DNA of 64,000 nt from JBBIMP01 sp037444305 (GTDB lineage: Bacteria > Acidobacteriota > UBA6911): contig JBBIMP010000012.1 in assembly GCA_037444305.1 (NCBI GenBank), positions 124,001 to 188,000 of the forward strand, read 5' to 3'. The position numbers were made by a program, and so were the translations under genes. Positions 25,358-34,432 of this stretch are shown piece after piece. A model generated the notes under the pieces. That model ran no database searches, was not told where the DNA came from, and saw nothing but the letters and a program-made list of their open reading frames with translations. The first letter of the stretch is position 1. The number at the start of each line of letters is the position of its first letter.

Positions 25358-25726
25358 TCAGCCTTGCTGCCCTGGAAAGCACCTCAGAAACTCGCGGCTT
25401 TTCTTTCTCAGGGCGAGCCACTCCGAAAATAAATCCGGGGTTTCGAGCCAGACTTTAAACCAGAGAGCACTCTCCCTCTTTTGCTTCCGCTTCCCCGGGC
25501 TTACCTTGGGATTGCGGCTGACCATCTCGGCCCGTCTCCTGCCCCGAAGGGCAACCTGACGGCAGGCGGCCATACCTTCCTTATCGCTTGCAGCCAAAAA
25601 ACGTTGACGCAATTTCTCAAGGCGGGAAAGGCAATTCTCTGTGGCGAAGAGATCCTTGAATGAAAGAATGCCGTGCAGGAGTTGCCCGTAAGGCTGGGGA
25701 ATTCCCCCATCTGCAGACCGGGCCAT
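25358..25726 (-). CDS. Small basic protein of unknown function
   Basis: 122 residues from ATG 25726, which lies 8 bases after the upstream stop. Not recognised. The sequence is basic in the middle (SPGKRKQKRESALWFKVWLE) and ends LALRKKSREFLRCFPGQQG; no signal peptide or membrane helix. The frame stays open 57 codons further upstream but there it overlaps the well-supported gene at 25735, so the short start is chosen. It is the second gene of the unknown minus-strand trio. Confidence 0.5.
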   Translation of the reverse strand: MARSADGGIPQPYGQLLHGILSFKDLFATENCLSRLEKLRQRFLAASDKEGMAACRQVALRGRRRAEMVSRNPKVSPGKRKQKRESALWFKVWLETPDLFSEWLALRKKSREFLRCFPGQQG

Positions 25727-25734
25727 GTCGGCGG

Positions 25735-26412
25735 CTACCTGGGAGGAGTGGAGGCGATCGAGGGTAGAAGCTCGATCTCGTAGTATATGAGCGGCTTGCC
25801 AGTGAAACGGTTGTGCACATCCGGGATATAAACACGGGATCTCCGCAGGTACTCCTCCACGTCGCGCTCTGGAATGCGGAAAAAAAGAAAGCCCCACCCA
25901 CTGCTTCTGGGCGGAACAAGCAGGTTGGCGAGGAACTTCTGTTCAAAGTCCTCAACCGCATTTCTATCCAGGCCCGACCCGCTCGACCCGGGAACCGGCA
26001 AGGGAAAAGTTATCCCCCTGCCGCGCCTCTCGAAGAGCTTCCCGAGCACTTCGGGCACGCTGAGCGTCCGGAGACGGTCCGTGTTCTGCAGCAGACGGAT
26101 GCCTGCGGCATCCACCGCAACGGGGAAGTCGTTGTGATTGAAAACAACGATGGCCAGAGGCATAATGCCCCGCGTTATAATATCTTTTTTGTCAAATACT
26201 TGAGCCGCCAGGTCGTCGCGGAAGAATGGTCGCGCGGCAATCGTGACGCCCTCGCTCGTCAGTCGGGAGGCAAAATCCTCGGGTGATCCGGGTTTCCATA
26301 GTTTCGCCTTGTATCCTGCGAAGGCCAGCCATGGACCCAAAAAGGCAATGGCAAACAACCAGCAAACACAGGCGGCCTTTCTATTTTGCTTGCAGGAAGC
26401 AACCGATCGCAT
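25735..26412 (-). CDS. Secreted or membrane-anchored protein of unknown function
   Basis: 225 residues from ATG 26412. A basic start (SCKQNRKAACV) is followed by a hydrophobic segment CWLFAIAFLGPWLAFAG, a signal peptide or anchor. The mature part reads as beta-rich with IMPLAIVVFNHNDFPVAVDA and GWGFLFFRIPERDVEEYL; no catalytic motif is seen. An in-frame GTG at 26466 would lie upstream of the extended -10 promoter at 26452-26460, so ATG 26412 is preferred. First gene of the trio 26412-23953, divergent from the acyltransferase gene. Confidence 0.6.
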   Translation of the reverse strand: MRSVASCKQNRKAACVCWLFAIAFLGPWLAFAGYKAKLWKPGSPEDFASRLTSEGVTIAARPFFRDDLAAQVFDKKDIITRGIMPLAIVVFNHNDFPVAVDAAGIRLLQNTDRLRTLSVPEVLGKLFERRGRGITFPLPVPGSSGSGLDRNAVEDFEQKFLANLLVPPRSSGWGFLFFRIPERDVEEYLRRSRVYIPDVHNRFTGKPLIYYEIELLPSIASTPPR

Positions 26413-26451
26413 GGCGGTTCGATCCGGAAATACCGGAGGAAGAGCAGGGGA

Positions 26452-26460
26452 ATTATAACA
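26452..26460 (-). promoter_or_regulatory. Extended -10 promoter for the unknown trio
   Basis: On the minus strand, TG-T-TATAAT: a perfect -10 box with the TGn extension and no clear -35. The predicted start near 26445 leaves a leader of about 33 bases to ATG 26412. Confidence 0.45.
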
Positions 26461-26481
26461 CCCCACGGAGCCCGGAAATAA

Positions 26482-27456
26482 TTGAATTCCTTCCTCGTTT
26501 ATCTTGCTGCGAGACTGACGATGGCGCTCTTTCGCCGGCTTCCGCGGCGCCTTGTGATCAGTGTCCTGGACGGCCTAGCCGTCCTGGTGTACAGGCTCGA
26601 CTACCGCCACCGGCACATTGCGAGGGTCAATCTCTGGATAGCCTTTCCCGAGTTATCCGAGCTGAATCGGGAGCGCATCGCCTTGCGCAGCTTCCAACAC
26701 ACGGCCAGGAATCTCCTGGAGGTCAGCCGGATCCCCATGCTGAGCAAGTCGACGGTTGGCCCCCTGGTTTCATATGACGAGGAGATGGGCCTGGACAACT
26801 ATCTGGCCGCCCGGCGGCAGCAACGGCCGATCCTGTATCTGACCGGACACTTCAGCGCCTGGGAGCTGCTGCCGAGCGCCCATGCGGTGCACGGCTTTCC
26901 TCTGAGCTTCGTCACGCGCCCGCTGGACAACCGGTTCCTTGAACGCCATCTCCGGGCCCTTCGTGAGTTTACCGGCAACCGGGTCATTCCCAAGAAGGCT
27001 TCGGTACGGCCGATCCTGCAAAGCCTCAAGGCATCGGGCGAGGTCGGAATCCTGATGGATCAAAACGTGAGCCCGCAGGAAGGCGTGTTCGCCGATTTCT
27101 TCGGCCTCCCTGCGGCCACCAGCACGAGTCTTGCGCTCCTCGCGCTCCGGACCGGGGCGCTTGTCGTGCCCGGCTACTTGAAACCCATGCAGGACGGCTC
27201 CTACAGGATCCGCTTCCTTCCGCCCATGGAGCCGGTGCGCACGGGAGACAAGGCACGCGATATTCAGACGAACACCGAGGCGTTCAACCAGGTGCTCGAG
27301 GCCATCATCCGGGAGCAGCCTGAAACCTGGCTCTGGGGTCACAAGCGCTGGAAAAACCAGCCGCCGGAGGGTCCACCGGACTTGTACGCGCTGAGCTGGA
27401 ACGAACTGCAGGAGTATGTCGGAAGGTATCGCAATCCGTCTTCACCGGCCTGCTAG
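26482..27456 (+). CDS. LpxL/HtrB-family lipid A acyltransferase-like protein
   Basis: 324 residues. The acyltransferase motif H-x4-E is HFSAWE (H123, E128), followed by TRPLDNRFLE and later MDQNVSPQEGVFADFFG, the usual LpxL order. It probably transfers an acyl chain to a lipid A precursor at the inner membrane; an N-terminal hydrophobic stretch may anchor it. The start at TTG 26482 has GGAG 11 bases upstream; ATG 26521 is an alternative that shortens the N-terminus by 13. It ends in a 4-base tail-to-tail overlap with the TPR gene. Confidence 0.85.
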   Translation: MNSFLVYLAARLTMALFRRLPRRLVISVLDGLAVLVYRLDYRHRHIARVNLWIAFPELSELNRERIALRSFQHTARNLLEVSRIPMLSKSTVGPLVSYDEEMGLDNYLAARRQQRPILYLTGHFSAWELLPSAHAVHGFPLSFVTRPLDNRFLERHLRALREFTGNRVIPKKASVRPILQSLKASGEVGILMDQNVSPQEGVFADFFGLPAATSTSLALLALRTGALVVPGYLKPMQDGSYRIRFLPPMEPVRTGDKARDIQTNTEAFNQVLEAIIREQPETWLWGHKRWKNQPPEGPPDLYALSWNELQEYVGRYRNPSSPAC

Positions 27457-28931
27457 GGAGGAGGGCCGGTGAGCAGGCGCGTGAATCTCTCCGTATACCG
27501 GATGCTGTCGAGCACCGAATGGACGTTTCGGAGTTCGTCGCGCAGGATCTGCCGGTATTTCTCGGGCTCGATTTCGATGGCCCTCGCCAGGGCCGCAATC
27601 GCCTGCTCGCCGGCTCCCCCCTTGGCGTAGAGGATTCCCAGGCGGAAGAAATTCTGCGCATCTTCCTTGCGCAGCTGTGCCAGCACCTCCCGGGCTTTGA
27701 TGGCCTCGCCGTCCATCTCCAGCTTTTCACGGACGATGGCCAGGTTAACCCAGGCCTGCTCATAGCCAGGGTTCAGTTCGACGGCCTTCGCCAGCTCCTC
27801 GTGCGCCTCGGGATACATCTCCCTCTGGGCGTACAGCGTGCCCAAGTTGTACCGGACCTCCTTTTGCCCGGGTGACAGGCCGAGCGAGTTTCGATATGCC
27901 TGGATGCTCTCGTCGTAGCGCTTCAGTTCCGAATAGAGGTCCCCCAACAGGTAGAACGCCTCGGCGTTCCCCGGGCTCAGGCGGAGCGACCGTTCGAGAA
28001 CCTCGATGGCATCCTCCGCACGATTGAGACTCGCCAGACTGAAGGCCAGCTTCGTGAGCAGAACGGCCCGTTCGGGGGCTTTCGCTGATGCCGCCAGGTA
28101 GGCGTCCACCGATTTCAAATGGTTCGCCTGTCCTGCGTAGGCATCCCCGAGGCGTTCGAGGATCTCCGCGTTTTGAGGGGCCAGTGCAGCCGCCCGCTCA
28201 AGGTACAGGATCGCGGGGCCGGCCTTGTCCTGCTGGAGGTAAATCAGAGCAAGGTTATAATTCGCCGCCAGATTCGAGGGCTCCATCTTCAGCACCTCGA
28301 GGTAATGCGTGGCAGCCGCGTCGAGCTTCCCGGCCCTTTGAAGGAGCAGCGCGAGCTCCATCCTGGACGCGCCATCGGCTGGCTCCAGCTCAACGATTCT
28401 CAGAATTGTCCCAATAGCACTCCCTTCATCGGCGAGGCGAAGCTGAAGGAAAGCCAGCGCCCGCAGCATGTCCAGATCTTTGGGCGTCTTGTCCAGGGCC
28501 CTCTGCAGAACGGCGACCGCTGCCGGAAGGTCACCCGCCTCCCTATAACTGGAGGCAAGCAGCAGGCCAGCGCCCTGGTAGCCTGGATCGAGGCGGAGCA
28601 CGCTCTCAAACCTCTCCGCCGACTCGCGGTATCGCTTCTGATGGCTGTAGATCAGACCGAGATTGAAGTGGGCCTCCAGAAAATCGGGTTTGATCTCGAG
28701 CGCCTTCTTGAATAGTTCCGCCTGCTCGTCGCTGTTTTCCTTATCGGTACCAATGAGATCCTCCGCCTTCTTGAACCAGACCATTGCTTCCCTGTAGATT
28801 CTGGCTTCTTCCACGGTGCTGGTTTTCTGCTGCTGCCCCGCCATGGCCGAAGATGCATATGCCACGAGGCTGCAGATCAGCATGAAGAGCCCGATCCGGC
28901 ATGGATTCACGGCGGCGTGTTTTGGCATCAT
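27453..28931 (-). CDS. Secreted tetratricopeptide repeat protein
   Basis: 492 residues. Signal peptide IGLFMLICSLVAYASSAMAG, then about ten or more TPR units from residue 45 to the end (for example FLEAHFNLGLIYSHQKRY, KEVRYNLGTLYAQREMYPEA, EQAWVNLAIVREKLEMDGEA). TPRs are protein-binding scaffolds; the partner is unknown, and export to the periplasm is inferred from the signal. Two ATGs in tandem start the gene after GGTGAG. It is the last gene of the minus-strand operon headed by the threonine aldolase gene. Confidence 0.85.
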   Translation of the reverse strand: MMPKHAAVNPCRIGLFMLICSLVAYASSAMAGQQQKTSTVEEARIYREAMVWFKKAEDLIGTDKENSDEQAELFKKALEIKPDFLEAHFNLGLIYSHQKRYRESAERFESVLRLDPGYQGAGLLLASSYREAGDLPAAVAVLQRALDKTPKDLDMLRALAFLQLRLADEGSAIGTILRIVELEPADGASRMELALLLQRAGKLDAAATHYLEVLKMEPSNLAANYNLALIYLQQDKAGPAILYLERAAALAPQNAEILERLGDAYAGQANHLKSVDAYLAASAKAPERAVLLTKLAFSLASLNRAEDAIEVLERSLRLSPGNAEAFYLLGDLYSELKRYDESIQAYRNSLGLSPGQKEVRYNLGTLYAQREMYPEAHEELAKAVELNPGYEQAWVNLAIVREKLEMDGEAIKAREVLAQLRKEDAQNFFRLGILYAKGGAGEQAIAALARAIEIEPEKYRQILRDELRNVHSVLDSIRYTERFTRLLTGPPP

Positions 28932-28971
28932 GATCTCACCCGGATTTTTCCCACTCCAAACCCACGGTCTC

Positions 28972-29880
28972 CTATAAATCCTCGAAATGCGTGAGCTGGC
29001 GGAACTCCCGGAAGCGGTTTTCGATCTCCGTAAAGGTTAATGCTTGCAGACGTTCCGGGCCGAATTCCCCCACATTGAAGGAAGCCATCACCGATCCGAA
29101 GATGATCGCTCTGCGCAAGGCACTGGGGTCCCGGTCTCCCGTTGCCGCGAGGTAGCCGACAAATCCGCCCGCAAATGAATCTCCGGCACCCGTCGGGTCG
29201 ACCACTTCCTCCACGGGGAACGCAGGAGAGGAAAACACGGAGTTCCCGTCGAGCATCAGAGCGCCGTATTCCCCACGCTTGACCACCAGCGTCCGTGGTC
29301 CCCAGCCGAGAATCTTCCTGCCGGCGCGGATGACGTTGGATTCGCCCGCGAGTTGCCGGGTTTCCGCATCATTGATGACCAGAATGTCTATGCCTGCCAG
29401 CGTCTGCATCAGCGATTCGCGCTTCTTCTCGATCCAGAAATTCATGGTATCGCATATCACGAGGCGGGGCCGATCCATCTGCTTCAATACGCTGCGCTGT
29501 AGGTCCGGATCGATGTTTCCAAGGAAGAGAAATTCCATCCCCCGGTGCTGCGCAGTGACCACGGGATCGAAATCGGCGAAGACATTGAGTTGAGTGTCCA
29601 GCGTGTTGGCAGTGTTGAGGTCGAAACCATATTCCCCCTTCCAGCGGAAGGTGCTGCCATTGGCAACCTGGAGGCCCGACACATCGAGGTCCTTTTCCCG
29701 AAACAGCTGCAGGTATTCGGCCGGGAAATCCCTTCCGACCACCGCCAAAAGGGCAACGCGGGTGAAATAGCTTGCGGCCAGACTGAAGTAGGTCGCCGAG
29801 CCCCCAAGCACCTCCTCTCGCTGTCCGAATGGTGTCTTGATGGTGTCGAACGCCACGGACCCCACAGCCAGGATTCCCAT
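28972..29880 (-). CDS. PfkB-family carbohydrate or nucleoside kinase
   Basis: 302 residues. N-terminal ILAVGSVAFDTI and GGSATYFSLAA, C-terminal PfkB signature DPTGAGDSFAGGF (about 229-241) with the catalytic aspartate. The start ATG 29880 has GGGAGGGAG 7 bases upstream; a longer ATG frame from 29910 overlaps the mtnP stop and is less likely. Its place directly after methylthioadenosine phosphorylase suggests a purine-nucleoside or pentose substrate, but this is inference; sequence alone does not give the sugar. Confidence 0.85.
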   Translation of the reverse strand: MGILAVGSVAFDTIKTPFGQREEVLGGSATYFSLAASYFTRVALLAVVGRDFPAEYLQLFREKDLDVSGLQVANGSTFRWKGEYGFDLNTANTLDTQLNVFADFDPVVTAQHRGMEFLFLGNIDPDLQRSVLKQMDRPRLVICDTMNFWIEKKRESLMQTLAGIDILVINDAETRQLAGESNVIRAGRKILGWGPRTLVVKRGEYGALMLDGNSVFSSPAFPVEEVVDPTGAGDSFAGGFVGYLAATGDRDPSALRRAIIFGSVMASFNVGEFGPERLQALTFTEIENRFREFRQLTHFEDL

Positions 29881-29906
29881 CGAATTCTCCCTCCCGCGCT
29901 CCATGG

Positions 29907-30773
29907 TCACTCCCCGAGATATTTTCCTACGATTGGGCGCAGCCTCTCCAGCGTCTCTCCAGGTATGGCCGTCTTATCGGTGATCAACGCAAACTGCAGA
30001 GCCTGTCCGCAGGAGCACTGCCTCGCCTCCGGGAGATCCTCGACGGTCTGGAGTATGATTTTCTGCGCATTGCGACTGTTCTGCCGCAGGTTTGCCACGA
30101 TCATATCCACCGTTACTGTTTCGTGGGATTCATGCCAGCAATCGTAATCGGTTACGAGTGCTATCGTCACGTAGCAGATTTCGGCCTCGCGGGCGAGCTT
30201 CGCTTCCTGGAGGTTGGTCATCCCGATGACGTCCATGCCCCAGCTTCGGTAAAGAAACGACTCCGCCTTGGTGGAGAAGGCCGGCCCCTCCATGCAGAGG
30301 TAGGTTCCGCCCTTTACGGTCCGGATTCCGGCTTTCGCCGCCGCCGCGGCGACACTGTCAAGCAGCTGCAAGCAGATGGGGTGAGCAAAATTCACGTGGG
30401 CCGCCAGACCGCAGCCAAAAAAAGTCGAGCACCTTCCCCGGGTCCGGTCGAAAAACTGCTCCGGGAGGACTATGTCCAGTGGCGCCAGCTCTTGCTTGAG
30501 CGAACCCACGGCGCTGGCCGAGAGGATCCTCTCCACGCCGAGGACCTTCATCGCGTAGATGTTGGCGCGGAAGTTCAGTTCGGAGGGCAGAATCCTGTGG
30601 CCGCGCCCATGCCTGGCCAGAAATGCCACCCGCTTGCCGCCGATTGCGCCGGTTATGATCCTGTCGGAAGGCGGACCGAACGGTGTTTCGACGTCGATTT
30701 CCCTTCGGTCGGTCAGTTCCGACATTTCATAGAGGCCGCTGCCGCCGATGATTCCTATCTTGATTGAATCCAT
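29907..30773 (-). CDS. mtnP: S-methyl-5'-thioadenosine phosphorylase
   Basis: 288 residues. Phosphate-binding GGSGLYEM (10-17), ARHGRGHR-ILP (53-63), and the nucleoside-binding CMEGPAFSTKAES (160-172) followed by GMTNLQEAKLAREAEI. VTDYDCWHE near the C-terminus is typical of MTAP rather than of bacterial PNP. It splits methylthioadenosine, the by-product of polyamine synthesis, to adenine and methylthioribose 1-phosphate. The PfkB kinase gene follows, and methylmalonyl-CoA epimerase precedes by 4 bases. Confidence 0.92.
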   Translation of the reverse strand: MDSIKIGIIGGSGLYEMSELTDRREIDVETPFGPPSDRIITGAIGGKRVAFLARHGRGHRILPSELNFRANIYAMKVLGVERILSASAVGSLKQELAPLDIVLPEQFFDRTRGRCSTFFGCGLAAHVNFAHPICLQLLDSVAAAAAKAGIRTVKGGTYLCMEGPAFSTKAESFLYRSWGMDVIGMTNLQEAKLAREAEICYVTIALVTDYDCWHESHETVTVDMIVANLRQNSRNAQKIILQTVEDLPEARQCSCGQALQFALITDKTAIPGETLERLRPIVGKYLGE

Positions 30774-30777
30774 GAGA

Positions 30778-31209
30778 TCATGATCCTTCCGTCGTCATTT
30801 CGGGCTCAGACCGGGATTGCGACAGCTCAATCAGAACTCCTCCCGTTGCAGACGGGTGGATGAAGGCCACCAGGCAACCTCCTGCGCCGCGCCGCGGTAC
30901 CTCGTCGATCAACTTAACTCCTGCGGTTTTCATCCTATCGAGAGCCGACGTGATGTTTTCGACCTCCAGACATATGTGGTGCAGTCCCTCGCCGCGTTTC
31001 TCGAGGAATCTCCCTATGGGAGAGTCCGGGCACATCGCCTCCAGCAGCTCGATCTTGCTTTCCCCGATGGGCAGCATGGCGACGCGGGTTTTCTGAGCGG
31101 GAACCTCCTCCAAATGCGCGACCGTCAATCCGAGGCCTTCTTCATACATCTCTAACGTGCTGTCCAGGCATTTCACAGCTATGCCTATATGTTCCACTTT
31201 TAGATACAC
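30778..31209 (-). CDS. mce: Methylmalonyl-CoA epimerase
   Basis: 143 residues, a single glyoxalase/VOC-fold protein. Metal ligands are visible in HIGIAV (His7), GEGLHHICLEV (His77/78) and near LIEL at the C-terminus. It interconverts (S)- and (R)-methylmalonyl-CoA between propionyl-CoA carboxylase and methylmalonyl-CoA mutase. meaB, the mutase chaperone, ends 3 bases upstream, which supports the assignment. The mutase subunits are not in the window. Confidence 0.93.
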   Translation of the reverse strand: MYLKVEHIGIAVKCLDSTLEMYEEGLGLTVAHLEEVPAQKTRVAMLPIGESKIELLEAMCPDSPIGRFLEKRGEGLHHICLEVENITSALDRMKTAGVKLIDEVPRRGAGGCLVAFIHPSATGGVLIELSQSRSEPEMTTEGS

Positions 31210-31212
31210 GTG

Positions 31213-32211
31213 TCACTCCTCGTTGTTTCCCGTTGCCTCGTCACCCCAATTCTCCAGCAGCAGCTCAGCGGCACTGTAGGGATCCAATTCGCGTTTGGCC
31301 ACCTGTTTTGCCAGTGCTTCCAGCCGCCCGGCGGAACCTTCGCCCGCAAGCAGCCGGCGCAGGACCAGTGAACGGGCCAATTCTACCAGCCGCGCGCTGT
31401 GAATTTCGATCAATCGATCCTGCCGCCGCACTGACGACCGCTGCCAGAGGCGGAAGTCTTCGATCGCTCCGGCGCACTCCTCGATGCCGGTTCCTGCGGA
31501 TGCAACGGTTCGGATTACGGGGGGTCGCCAGTCATCCACCTTGTCGTTCAGCGAGAGGAGGGCGGCCAGCTCTGCCTCCATCCGGCCGGCGCCGGGATGG
31601 TCCGCCTTGTTGATCACGAAGATGTCGGCGATCTCCATGATTCCTGCCTTCATGGACTGCACGTCGTCACCCATCCCGGGAACGAGAAGCACAAGCGTGA
31701 TGTGGGCTGTCTTGGCGATCTCGACCTCATCCTGGCCCACACCGACCGTTTCCACGAGCACTGTGTCGAAGCCGGCGGCATCCATCACGAGCAGCGCGTC
31801 CGATGTTGTTCGGGCCAGGCCACCCAGATTGCCGCGCGTGGCCATGCTTCGGATGAATGTCTTGGCGTCCAGGCTCCTCGACTGCATCCGGATCCTGTCC
31901 CCCAGGATGGCTCCGCCGCTGAACGGGCTGCTGGGATCGACGGCGATGATCCCCACCCGCTGCTCGAGCGATCGGTAGTGGGCGGCGAGCCGGTCTACGA
32001 GCGTGCTTTTCCCCACCCCGGGCGACCCGGTGATCCCTATGGTCAGACACTTTCCGGTATGGGGGAAGAGTTCTTGCAGGCAGGGCACGGCGCCGGGTGA
32101 CTCGCGCTCCACGAGGGAGATCATCCGGGCGATCGCGCGAAAATCCCCCTCGCGCACGGCCTGAACCAGGTGCCGGTCCGTCGTTTCTTTACTGGTTGGG
32201 GCAGGAGGCAT
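31213..32211 (-). CDS. meaB: Methylmalonyl-CoA mutase-associated GTPase MeaB
   Basis: 332 residues. G3E-type P-loop GSPGVGKST (62-70), Mg-binding VDPSSPFSGGAILGDRIRM, the ETVGVGQDEVE switch and base-recognition NKAD. MeaB gates delivery of adenosylcobalamin to methylmalonyl-CoA mutase and protects it from inactivation. A C-terminal dimerisation helix region is present. It lies between acyl-CoA dehydrogenase and epimerase genes, all on the minus strand with short gaps. Confidence 0.95.
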   Translation of the reverse strand: MPPAPTSKETTDRHLVQAVREGDFRAIARMISLVERESPGAVPCLQELFPHTGKCLTIGITGSPGVGKSTLVDRLAAHYRSLEQRVGIIAVDPSSPFSGGAILGDRIRMQSRSLDAKTFIRSMATRGNLGGLARTTSDALLVMDAAGFDTVLVETVGVGQDEVEIAKTAHITLVLLVPGMGDDVQSMKAGIMEIADIFVINKADHPGAGRMEAELAALLSLNDKVDDWRPPVIRTVASAGTGIEECAGAIEDFRLWQRSSVRRQDRLIEIHSARLVELARSLVLRRLLAGEGSAGRLEALAKQVAKRELDPYSAAELLLENWGDEATGNNEE

Positions 32212-32232
32212 GATTCCGGAACGGGTCGTTCG

Positions 32233-33369
32233 CTATTGAATGATCTCTCTCGAAATGACTAGTCGCTGAATCTCGCTGGTCCCTTCGCCAATCGTACAGA
32301 GCTTAACATCGCGGTAGTATTTTTCCACGGGAAAGTCCTTCGTAAACCCGTAGCCGCCATGGATCTGAACCGCCTCATTGGCTACCCGGACGGCAACCTC
32401 CGCGGCGAACAGCTTGGCCATCGAGGACTCTTTCGTCGTGTGGTGTCCTTCCTCCTTGAGCCTGGCGGCATGCAGGGCAAGAAGTCGCGCTGCCGCGATT
32501 TCGGTCGCCATGTCGGCAAGTTTGAAACGAATGGCTTCGAATTCGGCGATAGCCCTTCCGAACTGCTTCCGTTCCTTTGCATACTTAAGCGAGTGCTCGA
32601 AGGCACCCTGTGCCATGCCCAATCCAAGGGCTGCGATGGAGATGCGTCCGCCGTCGAGAACCATCAAAGCGTCGGAAAAGGCCCTGCCCGCCTCCCCCAG
32701 GAGATTTTCGGCCGGCACCCTGCAATCCTCCAGGATGATTCCCGCCGTGTCGCTGGCACGCATTCCCAATTTGTTTTCTTTCCGGGCCACGGTCAATCCC
32801 GGCGTACCTGCCTCCACTATAAAGGCGGATATCCCGTGGTGCTGTGCAGCCCGATCGGTGGAAGCCATTAGGACATAGGTCTGTGCAATGGATGCGTTTG
32901 TGATAAAGTTCTTGGTGCCGTTCAGCACGAAATTGTTGCCCTCGCGAACCGCAGTGGCCCGGATGCTTCCGGCATCGCTTCCGGCTTCAGGTTCCGTCAG
33001 GCCCCAGGCCCCCACCTTTTTGCCCGAAGCTAGGTCCGGAAGGAACCTTGCGCGCTGTTCGGAACTGGCAAATAGCTGGATGTGGTTCGTGCAGAGCGAG
33101 TTGTGAGCGGCAATGAACAGACCGATGGAGCCATCGACCCTGGAGAGCTCCTCGATCAGCACGACATATTCCGGGTAGGACAAACCGCTCCCCCCGTACT
33201 CGCCGGAAACGATGGCTCCCATCATACCCATCTCGGCCAGTTTGGGAACGATGTGGAGCGGAAACTCCTGCTTCTCATCCCACTCCATGACGTGGGGTGA
33301 TAGCTCCTTCTCAGCAAACTCGCGAACCGACTGCCTCAGGATTTCTAGCTCTGCCGTGCTATCCATCAT
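32233..33369 (-). CDS. Short-chain-type acyl-CoA dehydrogenase
   Basis: 378 residues, the standard ACAD length. FAD-binding GLTEPEAGSDAGS and FITNASIAQTYV, and the C-terminal IHGGYGFTKDFPVEKYYRD followed by the catalytic glutamate in GEGTSEIQR (about Glu362), as in butyryl-CoA-type enzymes. It oxidises acyl-CoA to enoyl-CoA and passes electrons to ETF. Placement before meaB and mce suggests branched-chain or odd-chain acyl-CoA breakdown to propionyl-CoA; the exact substrate is unknown. The start overlaps the aldolase stop by 11 bases. Confidence 0.93.
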   Translation of the reverse strand: MMDSTAELEILRQSVREFAEKELSPHVMEWDEKQEFPLHIVPKLAEMGMMGAIVSGEYGGSGLSYPEYVVLIEELSRVDGSIGLFIAAHNSLCTNHIQLFASSEQRARFLPDLASGKKVGAWGLTEPEAGSDAGSIRATAVREGNNFVLNGTKNFITNASIAQTYVLMASTDRAAQHHGISAFIVEAGTPGLTVARKENKLGMRASDTAGIILEDCRVPAENLLGEAGRAFSDALMVLDGGRISIAALGLGMAQGAFEHSLKYAKERKQFGRAIAEFEAIRFKLADMATEIAAARLLALHAARLKEEGHHTTKESSMAKLFAAEVAVRVANEAVQIHGGYGFTKDFPVEKYYRDVKLCTIGEGTSEIQRLVISREIIQ

Positions 33370-34432
33370 CGCGGGAGTTCCTCTCGGTCAGTACTTGGTT
33401 GAAGATGCCAACTGCTGCGTGGATCTGTTCAACGCTCACATCGAGGTGGGTCAACAGCCGCAGGGTTTTGCCGTCCACCGTTCCGACAAGCAATCCCTTA
33501 GCCTTGAGCATAGCCGAAAGCGTCGAGCTGTCATAACCCGTTTTTTCAATCTCGACAATGACAATGTTTGTCCGGATCCGTTCCGGGTGGATCTCGATTC
33601 CCGGAATTTTGCTGAGGTGCTCCGCGAGAATGAGGGCATGTTTGTGATCTTCGTGCAGGCGCCCCGGCATCTTTTCGAGCGCGATAAGCCCGGCCGCTGC
33701 CAGCACGCCGGCCTGGCGCATGCCGCCGCCCAGCATCTTGCGCACGCTTCTCGCTCTTTCGATGAAGGTTTTCGAGCCTGCGAGAATAGAGCCCACCGGC
33801 GCACCGAGCCCTTTGGAGAGGCAGAACATGACCGAGTCGCAGGACCGCGTGAGCGCTGCCACATCGGAATTCAAAGCCGCCGCCGCATTGAAAATGCGGG
33901 CGCCGTCCATGTGAACCGGAATCTCCAGCTCCCTCGCCCGGCGGCAGATGTCGTTGACTTCTTCAGCTGTGTAGACGGTCCCGCCTCCCATATTGTGGGT
34001 ATTTTCGAGCGTAATTAGGCCCGTCTGCGCCCTGTAGTAAATCCCTGGCTGGATAGCCTCGCTGATCGACTCCCAGGTCAAAATGCCGTCGACACCTGCG
34101 ACGGGGCGGGCGAGAACGCCGCTGATGGCGGCCATTCCGGCCATCTCGTAGTTGAAGATGTGCCCTTTCACTTCGGTGATCACCTCGCGTCCTGGCCGGG
34201 TGTGAAGGTGGATGGCGATCTGGTTTCCCATCGTGCCGGAAGGAACGAAGAGGGCTGCTTCTCTTCCGAATATTTCGGCCGCCCGTTCCTGGAGTCTGTT
34301 GATTGTGGGATCTTCGAGGTAGACGTCGTCGCCGACCGTGGCGGCTGCCATGGCATCCCTCATTTCCTGTGTGGGCTTGGTTACCGTGTCACTCCTGAGG
34401 TCGATCGGGATCGGAGACTGGGTTCGGATCAT
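33359..34432 (-). CDS. ltaE: Low-specificity L-threonine aldolase
   Basis: 357 residues, PLP fold type I. DLRSDTVTKPTQEM at the N-terminus, active-site His91 in KGHIFNYEM, HMDGARIFN and the PLP lysine in CLSKGLGAP (Lys207). It cleaves threonine or allo-threonine to glycine and acetaldehyde. The start ATG 34432 has GGAGGGAG 8 bases upstream. It heads the seven-gene minus-strand operon down to the TPR gene. I found no clear promoter in the 270 bases upstream (a TAAAAT at a suitable distance lacks a -35 partner), and no riboswitch. Confidence 0.93.
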   Translation of the reverse strand: MIRTQSPIPIDLRSDTVTKPTQEMRDAMAAATVGDDVYLEDPTINRLQERAAEIFGREAALFVPSGTMGNQIAIHLHTRPGREVITEVKGHIFNYEMAGMAAISGVLARPVAGVDGILTWESISEAIQPGIYYRAQTGLITLENTHNMGGGTVYTAEEVNDICRRARELEIPVHMDGARIFNAAAALNSDVAALTRSCDSVMFCLSKGLGAPVGSILAGSKTFIERARSVRKMLGGGMRQAGVLAAAGLIALEKMPGRLHEDHKHALILAEHLSKIPGIEIHPERIRTNIVIVEIEKTGYDSSTLSAMLKAKGLLVGTVDGKTLRLLTHLDVSVEQIHAAVGIFNQVLTERNSRDDG

